Assembly: GCF_009870125.1 (NCBI RefSeq) | Contig: NC_046679.1 | Coordinates: 31,620,001 to 31,684,000 of the forward strand | DNA length: 64,000 nucleotides | Origin: Drosophila pseudoobscura | Lineage: Eukaryota; Arthropoda; Insecta; Diptera; Drosophilidae | Direction: 5' to 3' | Part shown: in pieces, positions 18,155 to 29,322 of the stretch | Position numbering within the stretch: position 1 is the stretch's first letter | How the letters are laid out: each line of letters starts with the position of its first letter | Notes under the pieces: generated by a model | The model's input: only the letters and a program-made list of their open reading frames with translations | Told to the model about the DNA's origin: nothing | The model's database searches: none | Program-made: the position numbers and the translations under genes

Positions 18155-18984
18155 TTTCTTTTTTATTTTGATAGTAACACAATTCTTGCCGTATTTTAAT
18201 CCATTTATTACAGTCACTAGTTTTTTTATTCATTTAAATAGGCAGTATAAATAGGTAAAAACATTATATTTATTAAATCGTTTTCTGGGCATAATTTACC
18301 AATTTTTGATATGCATTCGGATGCATTAAAATAACTTTGTTCAATTGATGCTTATTTTTGAGCATTGTTCAATATTTTTCCAGTCCCCGAAAGCAATGAA
18401 CTTATTAAAACAAGTAAAAATCCTCCTTTTTGCATAGGGTTTCGATGGTATTAAAAGTTGGTTTAGCATGCTCCTCTCCATAACACCAAATTATTCGATT
18501 AATTGAAATGCTCAGCAAATCATTCCTTTTGTTTATTAAATTTTCTAAATACCAGACCCTGAAGGTCCGCTTAAACATTTTTGGTTATGTTTTATTTACT
18601 GATATTTTATAAATGTTTTCCAACATCTAAGATATTTTAATTACGCGTCTCCTGATCGCGCTTTTTGGGACAGTTTTTTCTAAGTGAGTATCAGATTCGC
18701 AATAATTACAATAAACAACTTGTGTGTATCCGCTTTTCTGAGGATCCTTTTCAAACCAACGCTTAAATGATTCCATTTTAAACAACTTGTGTGTATCCGC
18801 TTTTCTGAGGATCCTTTTCAAACCAACGCTTAAATGATTCCATTTTAAACAACTACTTATTATAAGTGTTGAATATAAACTGAAAATATAAACATATGAG
18901 TCACTATTACAGTAGTCAGCGTAGTTAGAATTTTCCCGGCGGCTGCCGGGCTCGCTCGGCACCACCTGCTCGCTCGCACCACCT
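18155..18984. other. Unassigned segment with small minus-strand frame
   Basis: AT-rich DNA between the full DINE and the LINE. On the minus strand 18627-18775 encodes MESFKRWFEKDPQKSGYT... followed by VYCNYCESD, a CxxC-containing start that resembles the zinc-finger N-termini of some DNA transposases, but it is too short to assign. The frame runs on into the LINE, which is a chimeric artefact. Confidence 0.35.
18714..18847. repeat. 67-bp exact tandem duplication
   Basis: AACAACTTGTGTGTATCCGC... ending ATGATTCCATTTTA occurs twice back to back (18714-18780, 18781-18847) with no difference seen. Confidence 0.92.
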
Positions 18985-20868
18985 GCCACGGTGGCCGAGT
19001 TCGAGGAAATCGCACTTAGCGATTTGATCGCAACCTGGCTGTCGCTATAAATGTTTAGCTTGGTTGCCGTAACGGCAGCCGCTTGTAGGCAGTCTAGAGC
19101 ATCCCTGATTGCTATGACTTCCGCTTGAAAGACACTGCAATGATCTGGGAGCCTGAAGTAATGCCTTATGTTTAGCGGTTCAGAGTAGATACCCCTCCGA
19201 CTCTGTCGTCCAGCTTTGATCCATCTGTGTAGATGTTTATGGCCCCATCTGGGCCCGGGACTCCCTCGAGCCATTCGTCTTAGTGAGGGATGATTGTTTC
19301 GAAGGGAGTGACTGTGTACTCTCTTGGAACTTGGTAGTCTGTTTTTGAGGAGACGGTACTGCTATTTTTTAATATGGCTGAGTGACCTATGCACTATGCA
19401 CCCATTGATCTGAGTCTCTGAGTATTGATGCTGCGTCTGCCCGTTCCTTTCCTGCGAGGTCAAGGCTCTGTAGGCATTGGATGGCATTTAGCGCATCATT
19501 TGGGGTGGTGCGAAGAGCTCCGCTGATACATAGGGCGGCAGTCCGCTGGACTTTGCCCAGTTGCTTGGTGATCGCCCTTTTTGATATTGCCGGCCACCAC
19601 ACCGTAACTCCGTAGAGTAGTATTGGTCTAACTATAGCTTTATATATCCATTGGACTATGCTTGGATCATACCGCATCTTAGCCAAATAGCTTTTTTGCA
19701 TGTGTAGAGTGCAGTCATTGCCTTCTTCACTCTGTCTTTCACATTCAGGTTCCAGCTAAGCTTCTTGTCAATTACCAACCCTAAGTAACTGGCACTGTCG
19801 CTAAAGGAGAGCCTGCATCCTTGTAGTATTGGAGGGTTGAGGGGAGGGACCTTGTATTTATTTGTGAATAATACGATTTCCGTTTTTTAGGGATTTACTC
19901 CCAGACCGCGCGATTCTGTCCAATCCGACAGTTGCGCTAGCTTTTTGGACATTAAGCCGCACAGTGCTTGGGTGTATTTCCCCGAGAAGATAATCGCAAC
20001 GTCGTCCGCATAGGCCACGACTTTGCAGCCCCCCCTTCTAGGTCACATAGAATCTTGTTGACTGTTATGTTCCACAGAAGAGGAGACATGACACCACCTT
20101 GCGGGGTGCCTCTGTTGACATACCTTGACTGGGCGGACGATCCCATCGATGATGTCACCGTCCTGCATGTGAGCAATTGATCAATGAGCATCACCAAGTG
20201 ACGGTCCACCCCCAGGTCAGTCAGGGCTTCTATAATGGCGCCCGGTACAACGTTGTTGAAAGCTCCCTCAATATCGAGAAAGGCTATGAGTGAGTACTCT
20301 TTGTGATGCAGAGATTTCTCTACCGCTGAGTTCACTTCATGAAGAGCCGTTTCCGTGGATTTTCCTTTCCGGTAGGCATGCTGTGCGCCTGACAGCAACT
20401 GAGGGTGTATAGTTGTCCTCAGTTGCAGCCCGACGATTCTCTCAAAGGTTTTGAGGAGGAAGGACGAAAGGCTGATTGGTCTAAAGTCCTTTGCAGTTGA
20501 GTGCGAGGCTTTCCCTGCTTTGGGAATGAAGACTATCTTTGCCTTAAGCCATGCTCGCAGGATTGTACCCACAACCAGTATCTTCCTAAAGATACCTTGT
20601 AGCCAGTTGATGGCCGTATCCCCGGCCTTCTGAAGTTGGGCCGGGATTACCTGGTCTGGGCCTGGCGATTTGAATGGGTTGAAGCTGTTTATTGCCCAGC
20701 TTATGTTACGTTTTGTGAGGATGTGATCCATCGAGGTTACCGGTCCCTCTCCTGGGAGATGTACCGTCTCGATGGTTGTGCACCCTAGGAAATGCGTGTC
20801 TAGTAGAATGTGCAGGGACTCCTCACTGGAGTTAGTCCACGTGCCGTCATTCCTTTTAAGATACCTGT
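18985..20868 (-). pseudogene. LOA-like LINE remnant: reverse transcriptase to RNase H
   Basis: Reading from 20868 downward: the pre-RT region (YLKRNDGTWTNSSEESL), RT fingers (SPGPDQVIPAQLQKAG), palm A (IAFLDIEGAFNNV), motif B (GTPQGGVMSPLLWN) and motif C (VAYADDVAIIF near 20010). Motif C is out of frame because a G-run near 20030 is one base short. Thumb-like sequence (PILLYGVTVWWPAI; 19387-19701) and RNase H (IYTDGSK, AEVIAI, YSDSQVAIK; 18985-19290) follow in further frames. LINE RT copies RNA at a nicked target; RNase H removes the template. The endonuclease N-terminus is missing because the BEL LTR begins at 20869, and the end of RNase H is lost near 18985. Multiple frameshifts and stops make it inactive. 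Confidence 0.85.
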
Positions 20869-21172
20869 TGTCGAGAAAAATTAGCTTATATATACTTAGT
20901 TTTAAGCAAGGGCACAGATACCCTACATAAAGAAAAAAGAGAGAAGAAAAATGGCCACACTATGAAAAGACAATAAGGTCACATGAGTTTGAGCAGTCGA
21001 AAAAAGAGCGGGGAGAAAAGACGAAGCGTGCGTAGATATATTACCTACATATAAGAATAAAATGTATTAACCTCCTTTTGCAAATAGGAAATAAAACGCA
21101 ACCAACGCCGAAGCACATATGAAGATAAGCGATTGTGTTTTATCCGCAATTCTCACGTTCCTGGACTCAACA
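20869..21172 (+). repeat. 5' LTR of the second BEL family (unit A)
   Basis: 304 bp from TGTCGAG to CTCAACA, near-perfect inverted ends. The same LTR lies inverted at 57100-57385, which fixes the 3' boundary at CAACA because flanks differ there. It interrupts the LINE. No second copy follows the BEL coding region, so the 3' LTR is lost. Confidence 0.75.
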
Positions 21173-21582
21173 ACTTTTATTTCGCTTCTTGGAAGCCAAT
21201 GACGCTAGAGTTCTTGGAGTTTGTATGAAGACGGGCAGAGACTCGTGGTGCAAGCACTGAAGTATACTGGACATTGGAGAAGCGACGGAACCCACAAGGA
21301 GAGAGTCATCTCGCTTGTGGGTGGATAATAAACATTGCAGAAGACGGAGTCCAACGTGGGTGCGCACGTCAGGCAGCTGAAAAAAGCGCACATTTATATG
21401 TATGTATGCGAGATCGTGCACATACTGCCATCTCGCTCTAACCAACGAAGTTCTTGCGGGCCAGCAACTAGAGGCTTGAGTGCGCAGTTGGCTGATGAAA
21501 TCGAGTGAAAATTTCTGGATTGTGGTTTGTTTGGTAAGTGCCAATTTGATTGTTGATTTGGGGAAAGGTTAGTCTGCGGGTG
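21173..21582 (+). other. BEL leader (unit A)
   Basis: Non-coding leader between LTR and gag. No clear tRNA-complementary sequence starting TGG was seen directly after the LTR. Confidence 0.45.
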
Positions 21583-22542
21583 ATGATCACCAGAGCAATG
21601 AGCAAATTAAGGGCAACGGATGAAATGGACGAGGACAACGTTGAGATGGGAAAAGTGGAAAGAGAAACCGCGCGAGGTGAAACCCCTCCAAATATGGAGG
21701 GGGCCGGGCCCGGCACATCAAAAGGAGCCCAATCACATGGCGTTGTTAACGTTATGATGGAGATGTGGTGCCAAATGCAAGATGGTCAGCGGGCCAATGC
21801 AATGCAAATGCAGCAGTTCCAAATGGAAGTTCTGCGGATGAATCAAATTCAAATGGAAAAAACTAATATACTTCTGCAATCCCTTGGTATTAGTGGAAGG
21901 ACAACTGGCGAGCCACGACCACAATCAACCACGGCTGAGCCCTCAGTGATATCAGACGCAGTCTCATCACCTAGGCAACCGGTTCCTTCTCAGGAAACGC
22001 AAAGAAAATTGTACGATCTACCGGAGTTTGATGGTGATCCCGAAGAGTGGCCAATGTTCAACGAAGCTTTCACTATGACCACTGCAGAGTACGGATACAG
22101 TGACCGGCAAAATATGTTACGCCTCCAAAAGGCAATAAAGGGCAAGGCTATGGAGACCGTTGAATGTTTGCTTATTCACAGTTCTAACGTTTCAAATATT
22201 TTAGAGACCCTTAAACAAAATTTTGGTAGACCGGAGAAACTCGTAAAAAGCCAGATTAGTCGCGTTAGAGAATTTCCGAGCATTCGCGAAGGGAGATTGG
22301 AACAATTAGTAGAGTTCAAAATGAAGGTACAAAACTTGGCTTCATTCTTAGAAGCAGCTAACGCACGTCAGCAGTTAAAAAACCCAACATTAATGGAGGA
22401 GTTAATCTTAAAGTTGCCAGTGCAACAGAGACTGGAGTGGGCACGCCATTCCAAGCAACTAGGAGATGAAAAATCGATCAGTCATTTAAAGTCTATGGCT
22501 TCAGGGATTGGCCGAAGAAGTGCAAGACTCAGGATTGGTTGA
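21583..22542 (+). pseudogene. gag: BEL Gag, unit A
   Basis: Best start is ATG 21583; the frame can be read slightly earlier only from TTG. The product has an N-terminal Glu/Met-rich region (repeated MQMQQFQMEV-like segments, probably coiled coil), then the conserved Pao/BEL Gag domain with LPEFDGDPEEWPMF at 22018-22060, FGRPEKLVKSQI and LMEELILKLP. A one-base insertion near 22514 throws the end out of frame (ASGIGRRSARLRIG then stop) just before the zinc knuckles, so the Gag-Pol frame is broken. The same shift occurs in units B and C, so it predates the triplication. Confidence 0.85.
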
Positions 22543-25500
22543 CGATCAGGCGACGTTCAAGCCAAAGAAGGAAAAGTCGAGACTATTCCATGCAAACGAC
22601 ATCGGACTTGTAACCACGAAGGCGTGCTCCGCATGCAATGGGAAACACGACTTGGAAAACTGTAACTCATTTGCCCAGTTAGCACTTGAAAAAAAATGGC
22701 AGCATGTAAGGGAAAGAAAATTATGCTTCAATTGCCTAAAGTACGGCCATCGTAGTCAAAAATGTAGACGACATCACCAATGTGGACTTGATGGATGTGC
22801 CAAACGCATTCACCGTTTGCTCCATGCAGAATCAGTTAATCAACCAGGCGAGGAAGTAAAGTTCACAGGAACAGCAACGCATGAGGCTAGCTCAATGATT
22901 TTGTTTAAGATATTGCCTGTTAATCTTCATGCTAAAAATAAAATAGTGAGGTGCCACGCCTTTTTGGATGAAGGTTCTGCAGTAACCCTTATAAATTAAA
23001 GCCTGGCAGACGAGTTAGGATTGCATGGGCCCAAAGAAAGTCTGACATTGCAATGGTTTGGAGAAAAGACATCAACGGAATTGGTCAGCCGATTTAATAT
23101 TGGAATATGTGATGAACGTGGAGGCAAGGTCTATGCACTAAACGGAGTAAGGACTATTAAGGATTTACGGCTGCCGAAGCAATCCGTAAACGTGTCTGAG
23201 CTAAGTTCGCAATACCCACACATAAAGAGTATTCCTGTGAAAGGCTATAGAAATGCTAGACCTGAAATACTAATCGGACTAGATAACCTACATTTGATAG
23301 CTCCAAAGCAAATGAGATCTATGGGATACGTTGGGCCATTGCATTAACCAATCTGGGATGGGTTGCGTATGGAAAATGTCGCGGAGAATCAGGACCCATG
23401 AGTAATGTAAAGGCCGTACATCTGGTTAAACACAATGACGAGCACATTGAACAGTTGGTGCGAGACTACATCACGAATTCGGAAATGGATGTGCGGATTG
23501 TGAAAAACCACGTAGAAGGTCGAGAAACTGAGAGATCGAACCGATTGCTATCAACCACGACAAAACGTATTGGTGACCGTTTTGAAACGGGATTACTATG
23601 GAAAGTGGACGTCGTCTTGCCTGACAGCAAGAAAATGGCAATAAAGAGACAATTGTCTTTGGAAAGAAAACTTATACATGATCCAGAGTACTACAAAAAA
23701 TACTGCGACCTGATGGAAGCATACGAAGAAAAGTCATACATTCGGCATATCACAAGCAATGAACTGGAAGTGGACAAGAAAAAAGAATGGTTCCTGCCTC
23801 ATTTTGGGGTCTTAAATCCTAACAAGCCCGGCAAGTTGAGAATTGTTTTCGACGCGGCTACAGAAGTCGATGGAGTGTCGTTAAACTCCATGCTCATGAC
23901 TGGCCCCGACGGGTATCAATCCCTAACGGACATTCTTATGAGGTTCAGACAGAATCCGATTGGAGTCTGTGCTGACATAGCAGAAATGTTCCACCAAGTC
24001 ATAATACGAAAGGAGGATCGATGTGCCCAACGCATACTATGGAGGAAGAATCCAGGCGACGAGATGAAGGAGTATGAAATGCAGGTCATGACCTTTGGAG
24101 CCAAATGTTCACCGGCCTCTGCTCAATACGTGAAAAATAGAAACGCACTTGAATTTAGGGAATCGTATCCAGATGCGGTGAATGGCATTATTAAAAACCA
24201 TTATGTGGACGATTTGGTGCATTGTTTTTCATTCGAAGAATCGGCTGTGAGAGTCGTGAAGGAGATAGTTGACATTCATAAAAAGGGAGTATTCGAACTG
24301 AGAAAGTTTGTGTCCAATTCGAAATTCTTCAACAAGGTTTTTGGTAACGAAAAAGTAGCTGAACCCATAACTCTTGATAGGGATGAATCTTCGCATTATC
24401 AAAAGGTCCTGGGAATGTACTGGTGTACACGCAGCGACGAATTTGGGTTCTCACTTTCGTTTAACAAAATTGACGCATCAATCTTTTCAGGATCAAGAAT
24501 ACCGTCTAATGTTTGTGTCTGACCCATTTGGAATTCTAGCCGAATATTCCCTGATCGCTAAACTGCTTCTGCAGTCAATATGGCAAAAGCGAATAGAGTG
24601 GGACCAGCCAATTGAGGGCGACGATATAAAGCAATGGAAATGTTGGTTGCGCAGCCTAAGCCAAGCATGCAAGATAAGGATACCCCGATGTTACGCTGAA
24701 GAGTTCTTTGGGGAACCAATTGAACTACACATATTTTGCGATGCGAGTGAGTCAGCTTATGCAGCAGTTGGATACTGGCGCATACGTACGAAATCTGGAT
24801 GGAAGTCCGCATTTATAATGGGAAAGACCAAGTGTGCCCCAATGAAACTATCGACCATACCCAGGCTCGAGCTACAGGCGGCAGTGCTAGGAACTCGTCT
24901 CAGGAAATGTATTCTTGAGGGTCACGACGTCAACCCCAAATGTGTCCACATGTGGTCCGACTCCAAGACTGTCTTAACATGGATTAAATCAAATCACAGA
25001 AAATATAAGCCATATGTAGGACACAGAATTGACGAGATACTTGAAGCCACAAGGTTGGAAGATTGGCATTGGGTGCCTACTAAAGATAACCCGGCAGACT
25101 TTGGCACCAAACTCAGATCTGGAACTCGAGAAACCTCCTGGTTGAGAGGCCCTCAATTCCTTCAAGAGGACGCAAGTCAATGGAATCTAGGATCTTCAGA
25201 CAGACGAACTGGAACTAAGAAGCAAGTTTACGTTATCAATCAATGAGATGTCTTCAGATGGATCTGTCAATATCGTATTCAGGGAGTTGCTGGAAAGGTT
25301 CTCTTCATTTACAAGGCTGATGCGAGTTGTCGCTTGGGTCTACAGGATGTGTGATCGTAAGATCAAACGAAAAGTCTACCTTGATGTAGCTGAAATTGAA
25401 GAAGCTGTACTCATAGTGTACCGCAATGTACAGGATGTTGCATTTCATGATGAGCGGGTGGCGCTGTTGACTGGACAGTGCATCGAAAAGAACAGCAAGC

Positions 25501-26392
25501 TGTGGAAGTTGTCTCCGATCATAGACGGAAGAGGAGTGATCCGCATGAATGGGCGTATTAATAACGCATGTTCGGTTGGAGAAGAAACCAGGCGTCCAAT
25601 ATTAATGCCCCAAGGGCATCACGTTACAAAATTGATCGTGGGACATTATCACGAGCTATGGAAACACCAGAATGAAAACACAATTATAGCAGAAATACGC
25701 AGAAAGTACTACATACCACACTGCCGGCAGGAGGTTCGCCGTGCAGCTAGAAATTGTATGACTTGTAAAATCCTGAGAGCTTCACCAAAAATGCCATTAA
25801 TGGGACAACTTCTTAAGGACAGACTCTCTCCGTACGTACGCCCATTCTCATATGTTGGAATCGACTATATGGGACCGTTTCTGGTTGTAAGAGGAAGGAG
25901 TACCGAGAAACGCTGGATATGCATATTTACATGCCTTACAATAAGAGCAATTCATTTGGAAATTGCCAGGGACCTGACAACAGATACGTGTCTTCGAGTA
26001 TTGCATAACTTCATGGCGCGGCGCGGAAGACCAGTAAGAATCCGATCTGACAATGGTACCAATTTGGTGGGAGCTGAGCGTGAATTGAAAAGAGAATTAC
26101 AGGACCTCGATCACATTAGAATAGCGAACGAGTTGTCAACCAAGCAGATCGAATGGCTGTTTAATTGCCCGCTAAGCCCCCATGCAGGTGGTGCTGGGAA
26201 AGATTGGGACGAAGTGTGAAGAGAGCCATAGGATACGCGCTGCATGACAAAAACCTGAAAGAAGACATACTGTATAGCCTAATGTGTAACGCTGAAAACA
26301 TAGTAAATTCCAGACCGCTTACACACATTGCTCTGGATAACCCCACAGACGATCCGATAACCCCTAATCACTTTCTTTTCTTCCAATTCTAG
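22508..26392 (+). pseudogene. pol: BEL Pol, unit A (decayed)
   Basis: Zinc knuckles (CSACNGKHDLENC, CFNCLKYGHRSQKC) at 22628-22770, protease site LDEGSAVTLIN near 22970, RT (LRIVFDAA, CADIAEMFHQV, HYVDDLVHCF), RNase H (IFCDASESAYAA, IPRLELQAAVL, MWSDSKTVLTWI) and integrase (zinc region HYHELWKHQN ... CMTCK; GIDYMGPF; SDNGTNLVGA; final Glu block just after the last frameshift). Breaks: in-frame TAA at 22997; 4-bp deletion near 23337 (only in this unit); frameshifts near 24500, 25245 and 26195; ending at 26392 soon after the NHFL region, so the C-terminal ~100 codons and 3' LTR are missing. Non-functional. Confidence 0.88.
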
Positions 26393-26869
26393 CCAGACAC
26401 CACATCCACAAGAGGAGAAGTACCAGCCAACTCGAAAGGAATGGCGCATCCGTCCGGGCAGAGATCCACGTTGCCCGGATAAGGCATACTTAGAACAGGG
26501 GACTGCCAAGTCCCTGAGCTCTCCGTTAACGACTGGGCTAGTTTTATATACCGGGCCCCCAGCCAGGCTGACTCTCGACACGGCTCGAATAACGCTCTTA
26601 GTCCGGCCCGGTCTGAGCTGAATGTGGGGGTTGGGATGAGGGTAAGTAGTGTATAGGGATAGAGGAGTGTGTGAGCTACTTATACGAGGCGGCACCACAA
26701 GCGCATCGTCAGTGTTGCTACTTCGCGAACACCCGCTGGCTGTCCGGGGCTGCTTATTTTCTGTACTCTCCCTAGGGATGTCCGCTTATTCGAAGCTGAC
26801 CTACCTATATGACCTGTATAGCCACCTCACGAGCTCATCAGACCAGATTTTCCAAGATAACAAATAGTT
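26393..26869. other. Unassigned tail after BEL (unit A)
   Basis: GC-richer sequence directly after the truncated BEL pol. A long minus-strand frame overlaps it but shows no known motif. A G-rich run (TGTGGGGGTTGGGATGAGGG) near 26620 and a TGTTGCTAC near 26720 could mark an LTR boundary, but there is no second copy to test it. Repeated at 33705-34181 and 42394-42870. Confidence 0.35.
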
Positions 26870-28254
26870 TAAATAAATTATTTAGAGCACATCTAAGAGG
26901 AATTTTTTTGTGGATTCTACAATTTGTAAAAAAAATTTGGATAAAATGTGAGACTTTTTCCTATATCGATATCAATAATATTATTTTTTAAATACCAAGA
27001 AAAATTTTTTTTTTAATTTCACCACGTACAATGACGATGCTAAATCTATTTAGTGGTGAAAAACGTAAATATGATATTTCACCATCTGACCATTCCAATC
27101 TATTTATGGTTTGACGATTAATATTTTGTTGTTTAATCATTTCATTATTCAATTAATTCAGATGATATGGTGGTTTGAAATGAAAGAAGTTTGGTGTTAC
27201 TTTTTACTGGCATAAAGGCCAATTCCTTAATAAAAAGTTGTTTATTATTTCCAAAGAGATATTGAAAATTAATCATAACGCTTGAATTCCTGTCGATTGT
27301 ATTCATGTTGGTTTGAGATTTTGTAAGAAACTGAATGAGTCGTTGATGTCTATCTCCTTTATATACAGCCCAATTCAGCAAGAGTTCTTAGTTTAACAAA
27401 AGCATTCAACCCAAATGGACACGCTTCAATCAAAAAGAATTAGGTCCACTAGAAAGAAGCAGGATCACGACGTCATTTTCGGTCTCGAATATTATATAAA
27501 ACATAATTTAAAGCTTAAATGCGGTTTTTCAACTACAAGAAAATTCACTCCAATGATCTGGATGCAGCAAAGCAAAATAAATTTCGTTGGTTTAGATAAA
27601 GATGAATGGATGCAATTGGTTACATACAAGGAGTATATCCAATTGAAACTTGATCAGTATGATTTTTTGATGCCTGATACAATTATAGACCATTCATTAT
27701 TGACCACAATTAAGTGTAATTCTGATTTCGAAAATCAGATAAGCAGTATGTGTTTATAATAGATCAGTTTGGTAATAAAATTATATTTGATAGTGAGTCC
27801 TGGAGATCGTTTTAAAGATTATACATTTTTTTACCACATTTTTATGTTGGAATACGATACTTAAGCAACAAATAATATCCCTCTACTATAATAATATTAT
27901 TCCAAAGTGTACAGCCTTACAAAAATTGTATGTTCAACTAGCTGATTTTGACGGTACTTATGATATAAAGGTGCAAATAGATTTAACCCGTTATTGCTTT
28001 GAAATTTAAAAAAAATGTATAATTAAATAAAACGCGATGTTCTTGAGTATAGGCAAACACTTTTAAATAAGCAATCATCCCAACATACAAAATAAAAAAT
28101 ATAAATTATATTAAAAATGAGTAAGCAACAAGTTGTTAATGAAATACATAAGCCTGCTAGAAGAAATTTTATTCGTCGTAAATTCGTACAAATGGGAATT
28201 AATGACACGTGGCACGTGGATTTAGTTGAAATGATACCCTTTTATAAGGAAAAA
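26870..28254 (+). pseudogene. Maverick/Polinton remnant, unit A (with integrase N-terminus)
   Basis: AT-rich segment ending in the start of a Polinton-type retroviral-like integrase: ATG 28117, then HKPARRNFIRRKFVQMG and DTWHVDLVEM, the motif set seen at the start of Polinton integrases, cut at FYKEK (28254) by a DINE. Upstream, an open frame at 27415-27759 (114 codons, starting MDTLQSKRIRSTRKK) and its frameshifted continuation to about 27995 (ALQKLYVQLADFDGTYD) look like another gene of the same element; I do not recognise which. A short frame MTMLNLFSGEKRKYD at 27031 precedes it. All are decayed. The integrase continuation is absent in unit A because the unit ends inside the DINE. Confidence 0.65.
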
Positions 28255-29322
28255 CGAGGGGGAACGTTGTGAGTTGCTGCGGACACCGCAACTCTACGGT
28301 TATACCCGATACTAAGTCAGTATGGCTCTCCTCCGGCAGACGCCGCGAATATTTAACGACACGACAAAGAGTGCGTGCGAGAGAGACAGAAAATCAGTCT
28401 GAGCGTGACGTCAGGCGCTGCGTAGCCAGTGCAAATTGATTTGTTCCTTTTGGCTATGAAAATGATCTGATCTGATCCAGATTCAGCAACCTGATAGATA
28501 TGGTCATTATCTATGATTCTGCGTTTTTAGTTTTCTCAAATCTGCAATATTGTGGATGCAACAGATTTTCGTCCTTTGTGGGGGCGGATGGGGGTGGGGC
28601 GAAATTCTGAGATATACGTTTTATAGTGACATCTTAAAGGAGTGTGTGTACCAAATTTGGTTACTCTAGCCTTAATAGTCTCTGAGATTTGTGGTTGCCT
28701 CAGATTTTCGTCCTTTGCGGGGGCGGAAGGGGGTGTGGCGAAATTTGGACAGGAAATGGTCAAGGTCCGATATCACAGGAGTGTGGATACCAAATTTGGT
28801 TGCTCTGGCTTTTATAGGTTCTGAGATCCTTGAACTCATATTTTGCAATTGGCAAAACCGACCATGAAACCTGTGTGTTAGAGTGAGACAGAGCGAGAAA
28901 GAGTGAAATTGTTTTCGTGATTCTGGCTGTAATAATTATACGATCTGGTTCAGATTTTGCACTCTAGAAGATATAGTCATCTTCTACGATTCTGCGTTTT
29001 TAGTTTTCTCGTATCGTCAAAATTGTGGATGCCACAGATTTTCGCCCTTTGTGGGGGCGGAAGTGGGCGGGGCAAAGTTTTGAAATATTTTTGGAGCAGT
29101 GACATATCACAGAAGTCTGGATCCAAAACATCGTTGCTCTAGCTCTTATAGTCTTTGAGCACTAGGTGCTGAAGGGGACGAACAGACGGACAGACAGACA
29201 TGGCTCAATCGACTCGGCTATTGGTGCTGATCAAGAATATATATACTTTATGGGGTCGGAAACGATTCTTTCTGGACGTTACACACATCCACTTTTACCA
29301 CAAATCTAATATACCCCAATAC
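28255..29322 (-). mobile_element. DINE-1, unit A (5' end lost at duplication junction)
   Basis: Minus orientation: 3' end CGAGGGGGAACGTTGTGAG with terminal hairpin at 28255, C-rich blocks and GACAGACGGACAG run, reaching CCCCAATAC at 29322. Units B and C continue to the palindromic 5' end, but here BEL gag follows directly. It sits inside the Polinton integrase gene. Confidence 0.85.

Larger units (their letters stand above)
21550..29322. repeat. Composite tandem unit A
   Basis: BEL gag-pol, tail, Polinton left part and DINE; ends at the junction 29320-29322. Corresponding positions lie 7,308-7,312 bp further in unit B. Confidence 0.85.

Noticed and set aside
26279..26698. 139-codon minus-strand frame after BEL (VPPRISSSHTPLS...)
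   Set aside because: Antisense to the end of BEL pol and to non-coding tail, with no recognisable motif. It recurs only because the block is triplicated.
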